64,000 nt of DNA from Halorubrum rubrum (GTDB lineage: Archaea; Halobacteriota; Halobacteria; Halobacteriales; Haloferacaceae), in NCBI RefSeq assembly GCF_024494685.1, contig NZ_JANHDM010000007.1, positions 1-64,000 on the forward strand, written 5' to 3'. The position numbers and the translations under genes were made by a program. Shown here piece after piece: positions 52,472-62,424 of this stretch (its first letter is position 1; each line of letters opens with the position of its first letter). The notes beneath the pieces were generated by a model, which was given only the letters and a program-made list of their open reading frames with translations, ran no database searches and had not been told where the DNA came from.

Positions 52472-52578
52472 TCGCCGGGTGATTCGCCGGTAGTCGCCGG
52501 ACCGCCCGACGGAAGTCGTCCGGAGCCGCTCCCGCGACGAACAAAGCCTTTACCGCGTGGCCCGCCTACTCCCGGCAA

Positions 52579-53973
52579 ATGGTGCTCGACGACCTCGGAA
52601 CGTCCCTGCGGAGCAGCCTCGACACGCTCCAGGGGAAGACGCGTCTCGACGAGGACGACGTCGAGGAGATCGTCAAGGAGATCCAGCGGTCGTTGCTCTC
52701 CGCCGACGTCGACGTCTCCCTCGTCATGGAGCTGTCGGACTCGATCGAGACGCGCGCGCTGGAGGAGGAGCCGCCCGGCGGCACGACCGCCCGCGACCAC
52801 GTCCTCAAGATCGTCTACGAGGAGATGGTCGCCCTCGTCGGCGACTCCACGGCGCTGCCGCTCGAATCGCAGACGATCCTCCTGGCCGGGCTTCAGGGCT
52901 CCGGGAAGACCACCTCCGCCGCCAAGATGGCGTGGTGGTTCTCGACGAAGGGGCTCCGCCCGGCGGTGATCCAGACGGACACCTTCCGCCCCGGCGCGTA
53001 CGACCAGGCGAAACAGATGGCCGAGCGGGCGGAGGTCGACTTCTACGGCGACCCCGACGGCGACGACCCGGTCGAGATCGCCCGCGAGGGGATGGAGGCG
53101 ACCGCCGACGCCGACGTGCGTATCGTCGACACCGCGGGCCGACACGCCCTCGAGGACGACCTCATCGCCGAGATCGAGGAGATCGAACGCGAGGTCGACC
53201 CGGACCGCTCGCTGCTCGTGCTCGACGCCGCGATCGGGCAAGGGGCCAAGGATCAGGCCCGCCAGTTCGAGGAGTCGATCGGGATCGACGGCGTCGTGAT
53301 CACCAAACTCGACGGGACCGCGAAGGGCGGGGGGGCGCTCACCGCCGTCAACGAGACGGGATCGTCCATCGCCTTCCTCGGCTCCGGCGAGACGGTCCAG
53401 GACATCGAGCGGTTCGAGCCCTCCGGGTTCATCTCCCGGCTGCTCGGGATGGGCGACCTGAAACAGCTCTCCGAGCGCGTCGAGCGCGCGATGCAGGAGA
53501 CCCAGGAGGAGGACGACGACTGGGACCCGGAGGACATGCTGGAGGGGAGCTTCACCCTGAAGGACATGAAAAAGCAGATGGACGCGATGAACCGGATGGG
53601 CCCGCTCGACCAGGTGATGGACATGATTCCTGGGATGGGCGGCGGGATGATGGACCAACTTCCCGACGACGCGATGGACGTGACCCAGGACCGGATGCGC
53701 AAGTTCGAGCGGATCATGGACTCGATGACCGACGAGGAGCTCGAGAACCCTCGCGTCGTCGGCCAGGAACGCACCCGCCGGATCGCCCGCGGCTCGGGGA
53801 CCGACGAGGAGACGGTCCGCCAGCTGCTCGAACAGCACTCGATGATGGAGCGGACCATCGAGCAGTTCCAGGGGATGGGCGAGGGAGACATGCAGCGCAT
53901 GATGAAGAAGATGGGCGGCGGCGGTGGCGGCCTCGGCGACATGATGGGCGGCGGCAAGGGCCCGTTCGGGTAG
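52579..53973 (+). CDS. srp54: Signal recognition particle protein SRP54
   Basis: A 464-residue SRP GTPase that binds signal sequences and the 7S RNA and docks with FtsY for co-translational export. N domain 1-95; G domain with GLQGSGKTT (about 105), [17 protein letters not shown] and [12 protein letters not shown]; the Met-rich M domain from about 310 ([15 protein letters not shown]) ends in a Gly/Met tail. All GTPase motifs are intact. A TTTACC element about 27 nt before ATG 52579 may be its promoter. It is a housekeeping gene unrelated to the catabolic island beside it. Confidence 0.95.
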   Translation: MVLDDLGTSLRSSLDTLQGKTRLDEDDVEEIVKEIQRSLLSADVDVSLVMELSDSIETRALEEEPPGGTTARDHVLKIVYEEMVALVGDSTALPLESQTILLAGLQGSGKTTSAAKMAWWFSTKGLRPAVIQTDTFRPGAYDQAKQMAERAEVDFYGDPDGDDPVEIAREGMEATADADVRIVDTAGRHALEDDLIAEIEEIEREVDPDRSLLVLDAAIGQGAKDQARQFEESIGIDGVVITKLDGTAKGGGALTAVNETGSSIAFLGSGETVQDIERFEPSGFISRLLGMGDLKQLSERVERAMQETQEEDDDWDPEDMLEGSFTLKDMKKQMDAMNRMGPLDQVMDMIPGMGGGMMDQLPDDAMDVTQDRMRKFERIMDSMTDEELENPRVVGQERTRRIARGSGTDEETVRQLLEQHSMMERTIEQFQGMGEGDMQRMMKKMGGGGGGLGDMMGGGKGPFG

Positions 53974-54108
53974 ACCGCCCCGCGAGCCGCGGTCGCGCCC
54001 GAGTCGGTCCCGCCGGCCGGGATCGGAGCCGTCTCACACCCCGTCCGGCAGACCGTCAACTCTGCCGACTTCCTCCGTTTTAAGCGTTCGACCGGACAAG
54101 GGCGGCCG

Positions 54109-55335
54109 ATGGACCTCCGGCGGCTCGCCGAGTACGACGTGCTCCTGTTGACCGCGCTTCTGTGGTTTCTCGGCAAGTTCCTTCGGTACGCGTTCCCGCC
54201 GCTTTTCGAGCCCCTCCAGGCGAGTTACGGCGTGAGCAACGCCGCCGTCGGAACGGCGTACACCGGATTCATGCTGGTGTACGCGCTGATGCAGTTCCCG
54301 AGCGGCGCGCTCGCCGACCGGGTCGGCGCGGTGCGAGTGATGGCGGTCGGCGCGGCGGTCGCGGGGACCGGGGCGCTCGCGCTCGCCGTCGACGCCCCCT
54401 TCGTCGCGCTCGCGGCCGTCATGCTCGTCATCGGCGGCGGGACGGGCGCGCACAAGACGGTCGCGGTGCGCCTCCTCGCGCGCGTCTACCCGGCGCGGAC
54501 GGGCCGCGCGCTCGGCGCACACGACACGCTCGGCGCGCTCGGCGGGGTCGCCGCGCCCGCGGCCGTCGTGCTCTTCCTCTCCGCCCCGCCGCTCCTCGCG
54601 AGCGTGCTAGCGCGTCTGCCGGGTGCGGACTGGCGCGGGCTGTTCGTCGTCTCCGGGGTCGTCGTCCTCGCGGTGGCGGCCGCGTTCGCCCTCCGCGTTC
54701 CGGACCGGCTCCCGGAGGACGCCGACCGCGGGGAGCCCCGCGAGGGTCCCGATCCGAACGCGCGAGACTACCTCGTGTTGTTTCGCGACCGGCGGATGAC
54801 GGCGTTCGTGCTCGTGACGATCGCCTCCTCGTTCGCGTACAACGGGGCCGTCGCCTTCTTCCCGCTGTACCTCTCGCAGGCCGCCGGCCTCTCCACGTCG
54901 ACGGCGAGCCTGCTGTACTCGGTGCTGTTCGCGGTCACGTTCGTTCAGCTCGTCTCGGGCGACCTCTCCGACCGGCTCGGTCGTCTTCCGGTGATGACGA
55001 GCGCGCTCGGGCTGGCGGCGATCTCGCTCGTCGGCGTCGTCGTCCTCGTCGATGCCGGACCGCTCGTTCTCGGGGTGCTCGTCGCCGTCCTCGGGATCGG
55101 TTCGCACGGGTATCGTCCCGTCCGGGGTGCGTATCTGGTCGAGGAGCTCCCGGAGCGACTCGCCGGCGGCGGCCTCGGCGTCGTCCGGACCCTGCTTATG
55201 GTCGCCGGCGCGCTCGCACCGGGGATCGTCGGGGCGACCGCCGACGTCGCCGGGTTCCGGCCCGCGTTCGCGCTGCTCGCGGGAGCCGTCGCACTGGCCG
55301 CGATCGCGGCGGCGGGACTGTGGGCGACCGAGTGA
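54109..55335 (+). CDS. Major facilitator superfamily transporter
   Basis: A 408-residue transporter with 12 predicted helices in two halves around a cytoplasmic loop (about 200-220). GALADRVGAVRVMAVGAAVA is the MFS motif A between helices 2 and 3, repeated as SGDLSDRLGRLPVMTSALGL in the second half. The substrate cannot be inferred. ATG 54109 lies about 28 nt after a TTTTAAG promoter element, suggesting a leaderless message. Confidence 0.88.
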   Translation: MDLRRLAEYDVLLLTALLWFLGKFLRYAFPPLFEPLQASYGVSNAAVGTAYTGFMLVYALMQFPSGALADRVGAVRVMAVGAAVAGTGALALAVDAPFVALAAVMLVIGGGTGAHKTVAVRLLARVYPARTGRALGAHDTLGALGGVAAPAAVVLFLSAPPLLASVLARLPGADWRGLFVVSGVVVLAVAAAFALRVPDRLPEDADRGEPREGPDPNARDYLVLFRDRRMTAFVLVTIASSFAYNGAVAFFPLYLSQAAGLSTSTASLLYSVLFAVTFVQLVSGDLSDRLGRLPVMTSALGLAAISLVGVVVLVDAGPLVLGVLVAVLGIGSHGYRPVRGAYLVEELPERLAGGGLGVVRTLLMVAGALAPGIVGATADVAGFRPAFALLAGAVALAAIAAAGLWATE

Positions 55336-55757
55336 GCCCGCCCGCTTGAGTCCCCGACCGGCTCCGCGCTCTCGGACGAACCGCGGATCGTTCGCGGTCC
55401 GCCGCCGTGAGCGCTGTGAGCGCCTCGCGTGGCCACGGGGATCGATCGCGGACGATCTCCCCGGCGAACGATCCGTTAGTCAATCGGCCGTTCGCGGTAC
55501 GTACCTCACCGATCACACGACAAAAATCACCGATTCGACCGCTATCTACGCGTTTCATGTGTGTACTAACACATTTGCACGAACATCGGTGGGTTTATAT
55601 ATATATTCTCGCGACACTACATCGGACATGGTAGGGAGTAGCATATGTTACACGTAAACAGCTTAACTACCCGACCGGAGGCGGAGTACGGGCCGAGAGA
55701 CGATCCGATCGGCACGGGTCGTCGTCTCGAAACATGCCGCGATACGGGGGGTACTCC
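55336..55757. other. Intergenic region with the nhaC promoter
   Basis: No gene. The main feature is the TATA run near 55600. If transcription starts about 27 nt after it, the nhaC message would have an unusually long leader of about 125 nt for a haloarchaeon. Confidence 0.45.
55594..55606 (+). promoter_or_regulatory. Strong TATA element upstream of nhaC
   Basis: TTTATATATATAT stands out in GC-rich sequence, 150 nt before ATG 55758. It is the most TATA-like site in this part of the window. Confidence 0.5.
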
Positions 55758-57371
55758 ATGACGGGTGCCGAGACGTTCGGTGCGATCTCGATCGTCCCGC
55801 CGCTTCTGGCGATCGTCCTCGCGATCGTCACCCGTCGGGCGATCCTCGCGCTGTTCCTCGGGATCTGGTCCGGCGGGATCATCTTCACGGGGAGCATCGG
55901 AGTCATCCAGACGCTCAACTGGACGGTCTCGTCGCTCGGCGAGAGCCTGTTCAACGCCAAGATCCTCACGATCGTGATGTTCCTCGGCGGCGGGGTCGCC
56001 ATGATATGGCGGCTCGGCGGGGCGAAAGCCATCGGGAACGCCGCCACCGCTCGGCTGGACTCCCAACGGAAGGTCGGGCTCGCGACGTGGATCTTCGGCA
56101 TGCTCTGGTTCTTCGGGGACTACTCCAACACCGCCATCGTCGGCACGACCATGCGGGACATGGCCGACGAGATGCGGATGTCAAGAGAGAAGCTGTCGTA
56201 CATCATCGACTCCACCGCCGCGCCGGTGGCGACGTTCGGCATCTCCAGTTGGGTGGTCTACCAGCTGAGCATGATCGAACAGGGGTACGAGGCTGCCGGG
56301 ATCGCCGACCAAGCGCCCGGAGCGTTCAACCTCTTCCTCCAGAGCATCCCCTTCAACATGTACTGTATCTTCGCCGTCGTGATGGTGGGTATCCTCGTCA
56401 TCACGCAGCGTGACTTCGGCGAGATGCTCGATGCCGAACACCGCTCGTGGAAACACGGGAAGGTGCTCCGGGACAACGCGGTCCCGATGCAGAGCGCCGA
56501 GGACAGTCTGGGGGAGATGGTGACGGACTCGCCGCAGCTCCGGTACTTCCTCATTCCCGTCGGCTCGCTCATCACCGTCGTCTTCGCCGGCTCCGCCTAC
56601 ACGGGCATCGCGGAGGCCGGGGCGAACCCCGAACTCATCGACATCGTCGGCAACGCCGCGTTCGTCGACGCCCTGCTGTGGGGGTCGTTCTCGATGGTCG
56701 CGATGGCTCTCATCAGCGGGTTCGTCGGCGGCCTGATGGACCTCGAGGAGGCGATGGAGACGATCATCGACGGGTTCAGCATGATGATCACCGCGGCGTC
56801 GATCCTCGTCATGGCGTGGACCATCGGCACCGTCACGACCGAGCTCGGGACGGGCGTCTACGTGACCAGCGTCGCGGAGACGATCATCACCCCGATGCTC
56901 CTGCCCGTCGTCATCCTCTTCGCCTCGGCGGTGATCGCCTTCTCCACCGGGACGTCCTGGGGGACGATGGCCATCGTCACGCCGATCGCGATCCCGCTGG
57001 CGTGGAGCATCGGCGGCTCCGCCCCGACGCTCCTGCCGGTCGCGGTGGGAACGGTGTTCAGCGGCGCCATCTTCGGCGACCACTGTTCGCCCATCTCGGA
57101 CACGACCATCCTGTCGTCGACGTTCACCGGGGCGGACCACATCGACCACGTGCGGACGCAGATGTACTACGCGGTGACCGTCATCCTCGTCGCCTCGGTG
57201 ATGCTGCTGATCTGGGGTGCGACCCGGATCACGCCGCTGGTCCTGCTGCCGATCGGCGTCGGCCTGCTCTACGGGCTCGTCTACAGCCTCTCCGAGTGGG
57301 ACGCCAGCCGCAAGGACCTCGCGCCGCAGGCGGTGCGGACGGAACAGCAGTCCTCGCCGTCGGACGACTGA
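55758..57371 (+). CDS. NhaC-family Na+/H+ antiporter-like transporter
   Basis: A 537-residue polytopic membrane protein of the NhaC family, which exchanges Na+ for H+ or couples ions to amino and organic acids. GDYSNTAIVGTTMRDMADEM and FSGAIFGDHCSPISDTTILS are the two family signature loops, and FSTGTSWGTMAIVTPIAIPL lies before the second. In frame an earlier ATG exists at 55734 but adds eight non-hydrophobic residues; ATG 55758 is preferred. Its role could be ion balance or import of compounds degraded by the nearby D-amino-acid island. Confidence 0.88.
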   Translation: MTGAETFGAISIVPPLLAIVLAIVTRRAILALFLGIWSGGIIFTGSIGVIQTLNWTVSSLGESLFNAKILTIVMFLGGGVAMIWRLGGAKAIGNAATARLDSQRKVGLATWIFGMLWFFGDYSNTAIVGTTMRDMADEMRMSREKLSYIIDSTAAPVATFGISSWVVYQLSMIEQGYEAAGIADQAPGAFNLFLQSIPFNMYCIFAVVMVGILVITQRDFGEMLDAEHRSWKHGKVLRDNAVPMQSAEDSLGEMVTDSPQLRYFLIPVGSLITVVFAGSAYTGIAEAGANPELIDIVGNAAFVDALLWGSFSMVAMALISGFVGGLMDLEEAMETIIDGFSMMITAASILVMAWTIGTVTTELGTGVYVTSVAETIITPMLLPVVILFASAVIAFSTGTSWGTMAIVTPIAIPLAWSIGGSAPTLLPVAVGTVFSGAIFGDHCSPISDTTILSSTFTGADHIDHVRTQMYYAVTVILVASVMLLIWGATRITPLVLLPIGVGLLYGLVYSLSEWDASRKDLAPQAVRTEQQSSPSDD

Positions 57372-57389
57372 CGGCGTCGCGGTAGCCGG

Positions 57390-57396
57390 TTTTTTT
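57390..57396 (+). terminator. Poly-T terminator after nhaC
   Basis: A run of seven T after GTAGCCGG lies 19 nt beyond the nhaC stop, fitting archaeal oligo-T termination. Confidence 0.5.
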
Positions 57397-57519
57397 GATC
57401 GAGTCGAGGAACGTCTCGGAGCCGTTCGTGGCGATCCGATGCTTCGTGAATTCGTGAAGCGACCGATGGAGTCCGGCTGTTAATAGTACGGTCGTTTGGA
57501 TGGGGATCGGGTTAGTGAG

Positions 57520-57920
57520 TACGGGATCGTTGCTGGCGGGGTGACCACCTCCAAAGCCCCAGTCGCTCGGCGATACGCAGTTGCCGACACGGTAAACACC
57601 TCCAAAGCCCCAGTCGCGAGGAGGCCGTACGCTTGCTGCGCTCCTCACTCGGTCGCTATCGCTCCCTCGTTGCGGTGCTTGTGTCGCCTACGGCCTCCTC
57701 GCGACTGCCCCGTTGAGTCCCACCCACCCCGCACAGCCCCGCACCTCACGCCTCCCCAGCCTCGTCGCCGGACTACGTCCGGCTGCCAGAGGCGCGTAGC
57801 GCCTCGCTGCCGCTCGCTTCGCTCGCCGCGTCCCTCGCGGGCTCCTCGCGCCCTCCGGGCGCTCGGAGGCGCGCCATCGCGATATCTGATCACTCATCGC
57901 TTCACCTGTACTGAGCGGTT
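57520..57920 (+). repeat. Dispersed structured repeat, copy 3 (best copy)
   Basis: CTCCAAAGCCCCAGTCGC occurs twice, 51 bp apart (57549 and 57600). The second begins a perfect 15-bp stem AGTCGCGAGGAGGCC (57612-57626) with GGCCTCCTCGCGACT (57692-57706). Then come CCCCGTTGAGTCCCACCC, CACCTCACGCCTCCCCAGCC and, at the far end, CTTCACCTGTACTGAGCGG. No protein is encoded. Confidence 0.75.
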
Positions 57921-57940
57921 CATTCGGCCATCCGGCCGAC

Positions 57941-57948
57941 AGTATAAG
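57941..57948 (+). promoter_or_regulatory. TATA box of polX
   Basis: AGTATAAG lies about 27 nt before ATG 57975, the expected position for a leaderless transcript. Confidence 0.6.
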
Positions 57949-57974
57949 ACCCGGCCGGCCGAACGGTTCGTCGA

Positions 57975-59729
57975 ATGAGCCGGAACGACGAGGTCGCGTC
58001 CCTCCTCGAGGAGTTCGCGGACCGACTCGAGGCGACGGGCGTCGAGTACAAGCCGACGGCGTACCGCCGCGCGGCCGAGAACGTCCGCGAGCACCCGACC
58101 CCGATCGAGGACCTGGCGGCGGAGGGCGAGGACGCGGTGAGCGAGATCGACCGCGTCGGCGACGCCATCGCCGCGAAGGTCGTCGAGTACGTCGAGACGG
58201 GCGAGATCGCTGAACTCGAGGAGCTCCGGGCGGAGCTGCCGGTCGAGATCGGGGCGCTGACCGCGATCGAGGGCGTCGGTCCGAAGACCGTCGGGACGCT
58301 GTACGAGGCACTCGGGATCGCCACGCTCGACGAGATGGAAGCCGCCGCCGAGGCGGGCGAGATCCGCGAGGTGAAGGGGTTCGGCGCGAAGACTGAGGAG
58401 TCGATCCTGGCGAACCTCCCCTTCGCGCGCGAGTCCCGAAAGCGGACGCGCCTCGGCGACGCCCGCCCGGTCGCCGACGACGCCGTAGCGTACCTCGCGG
58501 AACTCGAGGACGCCTCCCGCGTCGAGGTGTGCGGATCGATCCGCCGGTGGAAGGACACGATCGGCGATATCGACCTGCTCGTCGCGAGCGACGACGGCGG
58601 GTCGGTCGTTGACGCCTTCGTCGACTGGCCGGCCGCGGACGCGACCATCGAGGCCGGCACCGGGAAGGCCAGCGTCCGCGCGGACGACACTCGCGTCGAC
58701 CTGCGGGTCGTCGCCGACGCGGAGTTCGGCGCGGCCCTCCAGTACTTCACCGGGTCGAAGGCGCACAACGTCGCGGTCCGCAACCACGCGATCGACCGCG
58801 GCCTCAAGCTCAACGAGTACGGCCTCTTCGACGTGAGCGACGTCGAGGATCCGGACGCCGGTCAACGAGTCGGCGAGCGGGTCGCGGGCGAGACGGAGGC
58901 GGGGGTGTACGACGCGCTCGACATGGCGTACGTTCCGCCGGAGCTTCGCGAGGACACCGGGGAGGTCGCGGCCGCGGTCGCGGGGGCGCTCCCGGACCTC
59001 GTCGACCTCGACGACCCTCGCGGCGACCTCCACACCCACACCGACTGGTCCGACGGCGGGTTCACGATCCGAGAGATGATCGCGGCCGCGGCCGACCGCG
59101 GCCACGAGTACCACGCCGTCACCGACCACGCCGCCGGGCCGGGGGTGTTCGGGGACGTCGGGCTCGAGGAGGCCGAGATCGCGGAGCAGGCGGCGGCGGT
59201 CGCGGAGGCGGCCGACGCGGTCGACGCCGATATCGAGGTGCTTCACGGTATCGAGGCGAACATCGACGCCGACGGGGCGATCACCCCCGACGACGCGATG
59301 CTCGCCGACCTCGACGTCGTGGTCGCCTCGCCGCACTCGGCGCTCGACGCGGACGCCGACGCCGCCACCGAGCGGCTCGTGCGGGCGGTCGAACACCCCG
59401 AGGTCGACGTCCTCGGGCACCCCACCGGCCGGCTCATCAACGAGCGGCGGGGGCTCGATCCGGACGTGGAGGCGGTCGCGGCCGCGGCCGCCCGCGAGGG
59501 GGTCGCGATCGAGGTGAACGCGAACCCCGCCAGGCTCGACGCGGACGGCTCCGCGGTTCGCGCCGCGGTCGAGGCGGGCGCGACGGTCGCGGTGAACACG
59601 GACGCGCACTCGCCCCGCGAGTTGGACAACGCCCGATACGGCGTCCACACCGCCCGCCGCGGCTGGGCGGAGGCCGCCGACGTGCTCAACGCGTACCCGA
59701 TCGACGAGCTTCGCGAGTTCCTCGGGTAG
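57975..59729 (+). CDS. polX: Family X DNA polymerase with PHP exonuclease domain
   Basis: PolX (584 residues) fills gaps in base excision repair and trims 3' ends. N-terminal helices and HhH motifs (ALTAIEGVGPKTVGTLYEAL) bind DNA; the palm holds the catalytic Asp pair in IGDIDLLVAS (about 195-203) and VDLRVV. From about 340 the PHP domain begins with DLHTHTDWSDGGFT and continues with HEYHAVTDHA, HGIEANID and VNTDAHSP, all metal-binding motifs of the 3'-5' exonuclease. The next gene starts immediately after the stop. Confidence 0.93.
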   Translation: MSRNDEVASLLEEFADRLEATGVEYKPTAYRRAAENVREHPTPIEDLAAEGEDAVSEIDRVGDAIAAKVVEYVETGEIAELEELRAELPVEIGALTAIEGVGPKTVGTLYEALGIATLDEMEAAAEAGEIREVKGFGAKTEESILANLPFARESRKRTRLGDARPVADDAVAYLAELEDASRVEVCGSIRRWKDTIGDIDLLVASDDGGSVVDAFVDWPAADATIEAGTGKASVRADDTRVDLRVVADAEFGAALQYFTGSKAHNVAVRNHAIDRGLKLNEYGLFDVSDVEDPDAGQRVGERVAGETEAGVYDALDMAYVPPELREDTGEVAAAVAGALPDLVDLDDPRGDLHTHTDWSDGGFTIREMIAAAADRGHEYHAVTDHAAGPGVFGDVGLEEAEIAEQAAAVAEAADAVDADIEVLHGIEANIDADGAITPDDAMLADLDVVVASPHSALDADADAATERLVRAVEHPEVDVLGHPTGRLINERRGLDPDVEAVAAAAAREGVAIEVNANPARLDADGSAVRAAVEAGATVAVNTDAHSPRELDNARYGVHTARRGWAEAADVLNAYPIDELREFLG

Positions 59730-60188
59730 ATGGGTCGCTCCAGTCCCGACGCCGAGGGTGGTCCCGATTCCGACTCCGCCGCCGAGGCCGGTTCCGGCCG
59801 CGCCGGCGAGCCCGCCCGCCCCCGCGTCCTCGTCGACGTCATGTGCGGCACGCTCGCGACCTACCTCCGGATCTGCGGGTACGACGCGGCGTACGCCCTT
59901 GAGGAAGGTATGGAGGACGACGACCGGATCGCGGCGCGCGCGACCGCCGAGGACCGGCTCCTGGTCACCCGCGACCGCGAGCTCGCCGCCCGCGCCGACG
60001 ACTCGCTGCTCCTGACCGAACGCGACGTGCTCGATCAGCTCCGCGAGGTCGCCGACGCGGGCCATCCGGTGTCGGTCGCGGCGGAGCCGACCCGGTGTGG
60101 CTCCTGTAACGGCCCGCTCGAACGGGTCGACGGGGAGGCCGACCCCCCGTCGTACGTCCCCGACGGCCCCCGATCGCGGCCCCGCTAG
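59730..60188 (+). CDS. Mut7-C RNase-domain protein
   Basis: A 152-residue protein with the Mut7-C domain, a PIN-fold RNase-like unit: VLVDVMCGTLATYLRICGYD, the acidic DDDRIAARA and LLVTRDREL are its motifs, followed by a zinc-binding-like CGSCNGPLERV. Its ATG abuts the polX stop codon (59729/59730), so it is cotranscribed and may work in nucleic-acid repair or turnover with PolX. The first 28 residues are a disordered extension. Confidence 0.85.
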   Translation: MGRSSPDAEGGPDSDSAAEAGSGRAGEPARPRVLVDVMCGTLATYLRICGYDAAYALEEGMEDDDRIAARATAEDRLLVTRDRELAARADDSLLLTERDVLDQLREVADAGHPVSVAAEPTRCGSCNGPLERVDGEADPPSYVPDGPRSRPR

Positions 60189-60349
60189 CGGTGTCGAGAC
60201 TGCGGCCAGTGGTTCTGGAAGGGGAGCCACTGGGCGTCGGTCGCCGAGCGAGTGGCACGGATCCGCACGGGAGAGTAGCCGGGCGCCGGGCGTCCCGTCG
60301 TCGCCCCCGAGCGCAACCCGTATGCCCGACCCGCCCGTACCGCGGGCCG

Positions 60350-61024
60350 ATGGAACTGGAGCGGGCCGTCGACCGGCTGGAGGCGATCGTCGACCGCGTC
60401 GAGGACGAGGAAATGCCCGTCCCCGTCCGCGAGGTGTGGGCGTTCGGCGACGTGGCGCTCGGGCTCGACCCGATCGACCGGCTCGACGTCTACCTCACGA
60501 AGGACGTCCTCATGGACAGCGACGCGGACGCCGCGGCGGCCTTCGAGGACGAGTACGGGATCAAGGGGGTCGGATCGACGGTCCGCGCGTCGTGGGCGGC
60601 GGCGAACCCCGACCGCGTGCGCGCCAGCGACAACGGCTACGCAGCCCCCGAGAAGTGTCTCGCGGCCGAGTTGCTCGCCGGGATCGACGCGGACGCCGCC
60701 GGCAACGACGACGACGCCCCGATCCACTTCGAGGTGTGTAACGCGAGCTTCGGGGACAACGTCACTCAGCGACTCAAGGGCGCGCTCGCCCGCGAGGCGT
60801 ACGGGGAGGTCCTCGACCCCCGCGGCGTCTGTCTGTGGGCGGACGGCCGCCGGGACGGGGAGGCGCTCGACCGGCTCCGGGAGGCGTCGTTCGCGATGCC
60901 GACGCTGCCCGCCGCGCTCTCGTCGCTCGGCGTCGACGACGACGTCGCCGGGGCGGTTGCGGACGCGCTCGCCGCCGAGCGAGCCGACCAGGACGGGTCG
61001 TCGGTGCGCGGCGACATGGTGTAG
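60350..61024 (+). CDS. Conserved haloarchaeal protein of unknown function
   Basis: A 224-residue acidic protein starting MELERAVDRLEAIVDRVEDE. EVWAFGDVALGLDPIDRLDV resembles a nucleotidyltransferase-like strand and turn, but no catalytic motif is clear. The family is recognisable as haloarchaeal (DUF7095-like, from memory). ATG 60350 is chosen because the frame upstream is arginine-rich shadow. Its last 20 bp (60997-61016) are repeated just after the stop. Confidence 0.7.
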   Translation: MELERAVDRLEAIVDRVEDEEMPVPVREVWAFGDVALGLDPIDRLDVYLTKDVLMDSDADAAAAFEDEYGIKGVGSTVRASWAAANPDRVRASDNGYAAPEKCLAAELLAGIDADAAGNDDDAPIHFEVCNASFGDNVTQRLKGALAREAYGEVLDPRGVCLWADGRRDGEALDRLREASFAMPTLPAALSSLGVDDDVAGAVADALAAERADQDGSSVRGDMV

Positions 61025-61071
61025 TAGAGGTCGTCGGTGCGCGGCGACACGATGTGACCCGGTTCGGCGTG

Positions 61072-61137
61072 TTTCCGCGACCCGACGATTTCCGCGACCC
61101 GACGATTTCCGCGACCCGACGATTTCCGCGACCCGAC
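61072..61137 (+). repeat. 17-bp tandem repeat before the aminotransferase gene
   Basis: TTTCCGCGACCCGACGA is repeated 3.9 times without error, starting at 61072, 61089, 61106 and 61123. It ends 31 bp before ATG 61169, directly against the probable promoter. Perfect copies imply recent expansion by slippage. Confidence 0.85.
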
Positions 61138-61168
61138 TCCTTTTGGGACCGATACGCGTGGGGATCGT

Positions 61169-62323
61169 ATGCCCACCCCGACCGATCGCGTCCGGAACGC
61201 GGACCGATCGAGCATCCGCGTGATGTACGATCTCGCACAGAAACAGGGCGGCGACCTCGTCCGGCTCGAGGTCGGCGAGCCCGACTTCGACACGCCAGAG
61301 CACGTGATCGACGCGGCCGCCGACGCCGCCCGCGGCGGCGCGACCCACTACACCTCCAACGCCGGGCTGCTCGCCTGCCGGCGGGCGATAAGCGACACGC
61401 TCGCGCGCGATTACGGCGTCGAACACGACCCCTCGGAGATCGTCGTCACCGTCGGCGGCATGGAGGCGCTCCACCTGGCCACCCTCGCGACCGTCTCGCC
61501 GGGCGAGGAGCTGCTCGTCCCCGGCCCGACCTGGCCCAACTACGCGACGCAGGCGGCGCTCGCGGACGGCACCTTTCGGGAGGTCCCGATGCCCGCCGAG
61601 ACGGGGTTCGACCTCGACGCGGACCGCGTCATCGACGCGATGAGCGACGACACCGCCGCGGTCGTGCTCACGACGCCCTCGAACCCGACCGGCCGCGTCT
61701 TCGACCCCGAGGAGTGCCGGGCGGTCGTCGAGGCCGCCGCCGACCACGACGCCTACGTGATCGCCGACGAGGTGTACCTCGGGCTCACCTACGACGGCCC
61801 CGCCGAGGGGATCGCCGCCTACACCGGCCACCCCGACCACGTGTTGACCGTCGGTTCCTGCTCGAAGCGGTACGCCATGACCGGCTGGCGGCTCGGCTGG
61901 CTCGCCGGCGACGACCACCTCATCGACGACGTGACCCGCGTCCACGAGTCGACGACCGCCTGCGCGTCGAGCGTCGCCCAGCACGCCGCGATCGCCGCGC
62001 TCACCGGCCCGCAGGAGCCCTACGAGGAGATGTACGACGCCTTCCGGGACCGCCGCGACCTCGTGGTCGACCGCGTCGCCGCGATCGACGGCCTCTCGTG
62101 TCCCCGGCCGGAGGGCGCGTTCTACGCCTACCTCGACCCCGGCCTCGACGCGCCCGCGATCGACGTCGCGAAGTTCCTCCTTCGCGAGCACGGTGTCGTC
62201 CTCGCGCCCGGCGACGGCTTCGGCGACTCGACGCCCGGCCGGCTCCGGCTCTCCTTCGCGAACTCCACCGAGCGGATCGAGGAGGGGTTCGACCGGATCG
62301 AGGCGGGGCTGGACGCGTACTGA
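61169..62323 (+). CDS. PLP-dependent class I/II aminotransferase
   Basis: A 384-residue fold-type I aminotransferase of the aspartate aminotransferase superfamily. LEVGEPDFDTPEHV is the N-terminal substrate loop, TTPSNPTGRVFDPEE the PLP-binding Asn region, VIADEVYLGLTYDG the Asp, and GSCSKRYAMTGWRLGWLAG the PLP Lys (about 233). The amino acid specificity is not readable from sequence. The start is ATG 61169. Confidence 0.88.
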   Translation: MPTPTDRVRNADRSSIRVMYDLAQKQGGDLVRLEVGEPDFDTPEHVIDAAADAARGGATHYTSNAGLLACRRAISDTLARDYGVEHDPSEIVVTVGGMEALHLATLATVSPGEELLVPGPTWPNYATQAALADGTFREVPMPAETGFDLDADRVIDAMSDDTAAVVLTTPSNPTGRVFDPEECRAVVEAAADHDAYVIADEVYLGLTYDGPAEGIAAYTGHPDHVLTVGSCSKRYAMTGWRLGWLAGDDHLIDDVTRVHESTTACASSVAQHAAIAALTGPQEPYEEMYDAFRDRRDLVVDRVAAIDGLSCPRPEGAFYAYLDPGLDAPAIDVAKFLLREHGVVLAPGDGFGDSTPGRLRLSFANSTERIEEGFDRIEAGLDAY

Positions 62324-62424
62324 AGCCCGGATCCGGTGTGTTCTTTGAACGAGTTCCCGTGTGAAAGAGCCGTTATACGTCGAGTGCTTATAAAACGGAT
62401 GTTTCGTGAGAGAACAAGGTGATG

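Noticed and set aside
52472-52520. Short tandem TTCGCCGGTAGTCGCCGG after the second deacylase
   Set aside because: Two imperfect units over the stop codon; probably chance slippage with no wider pattern.
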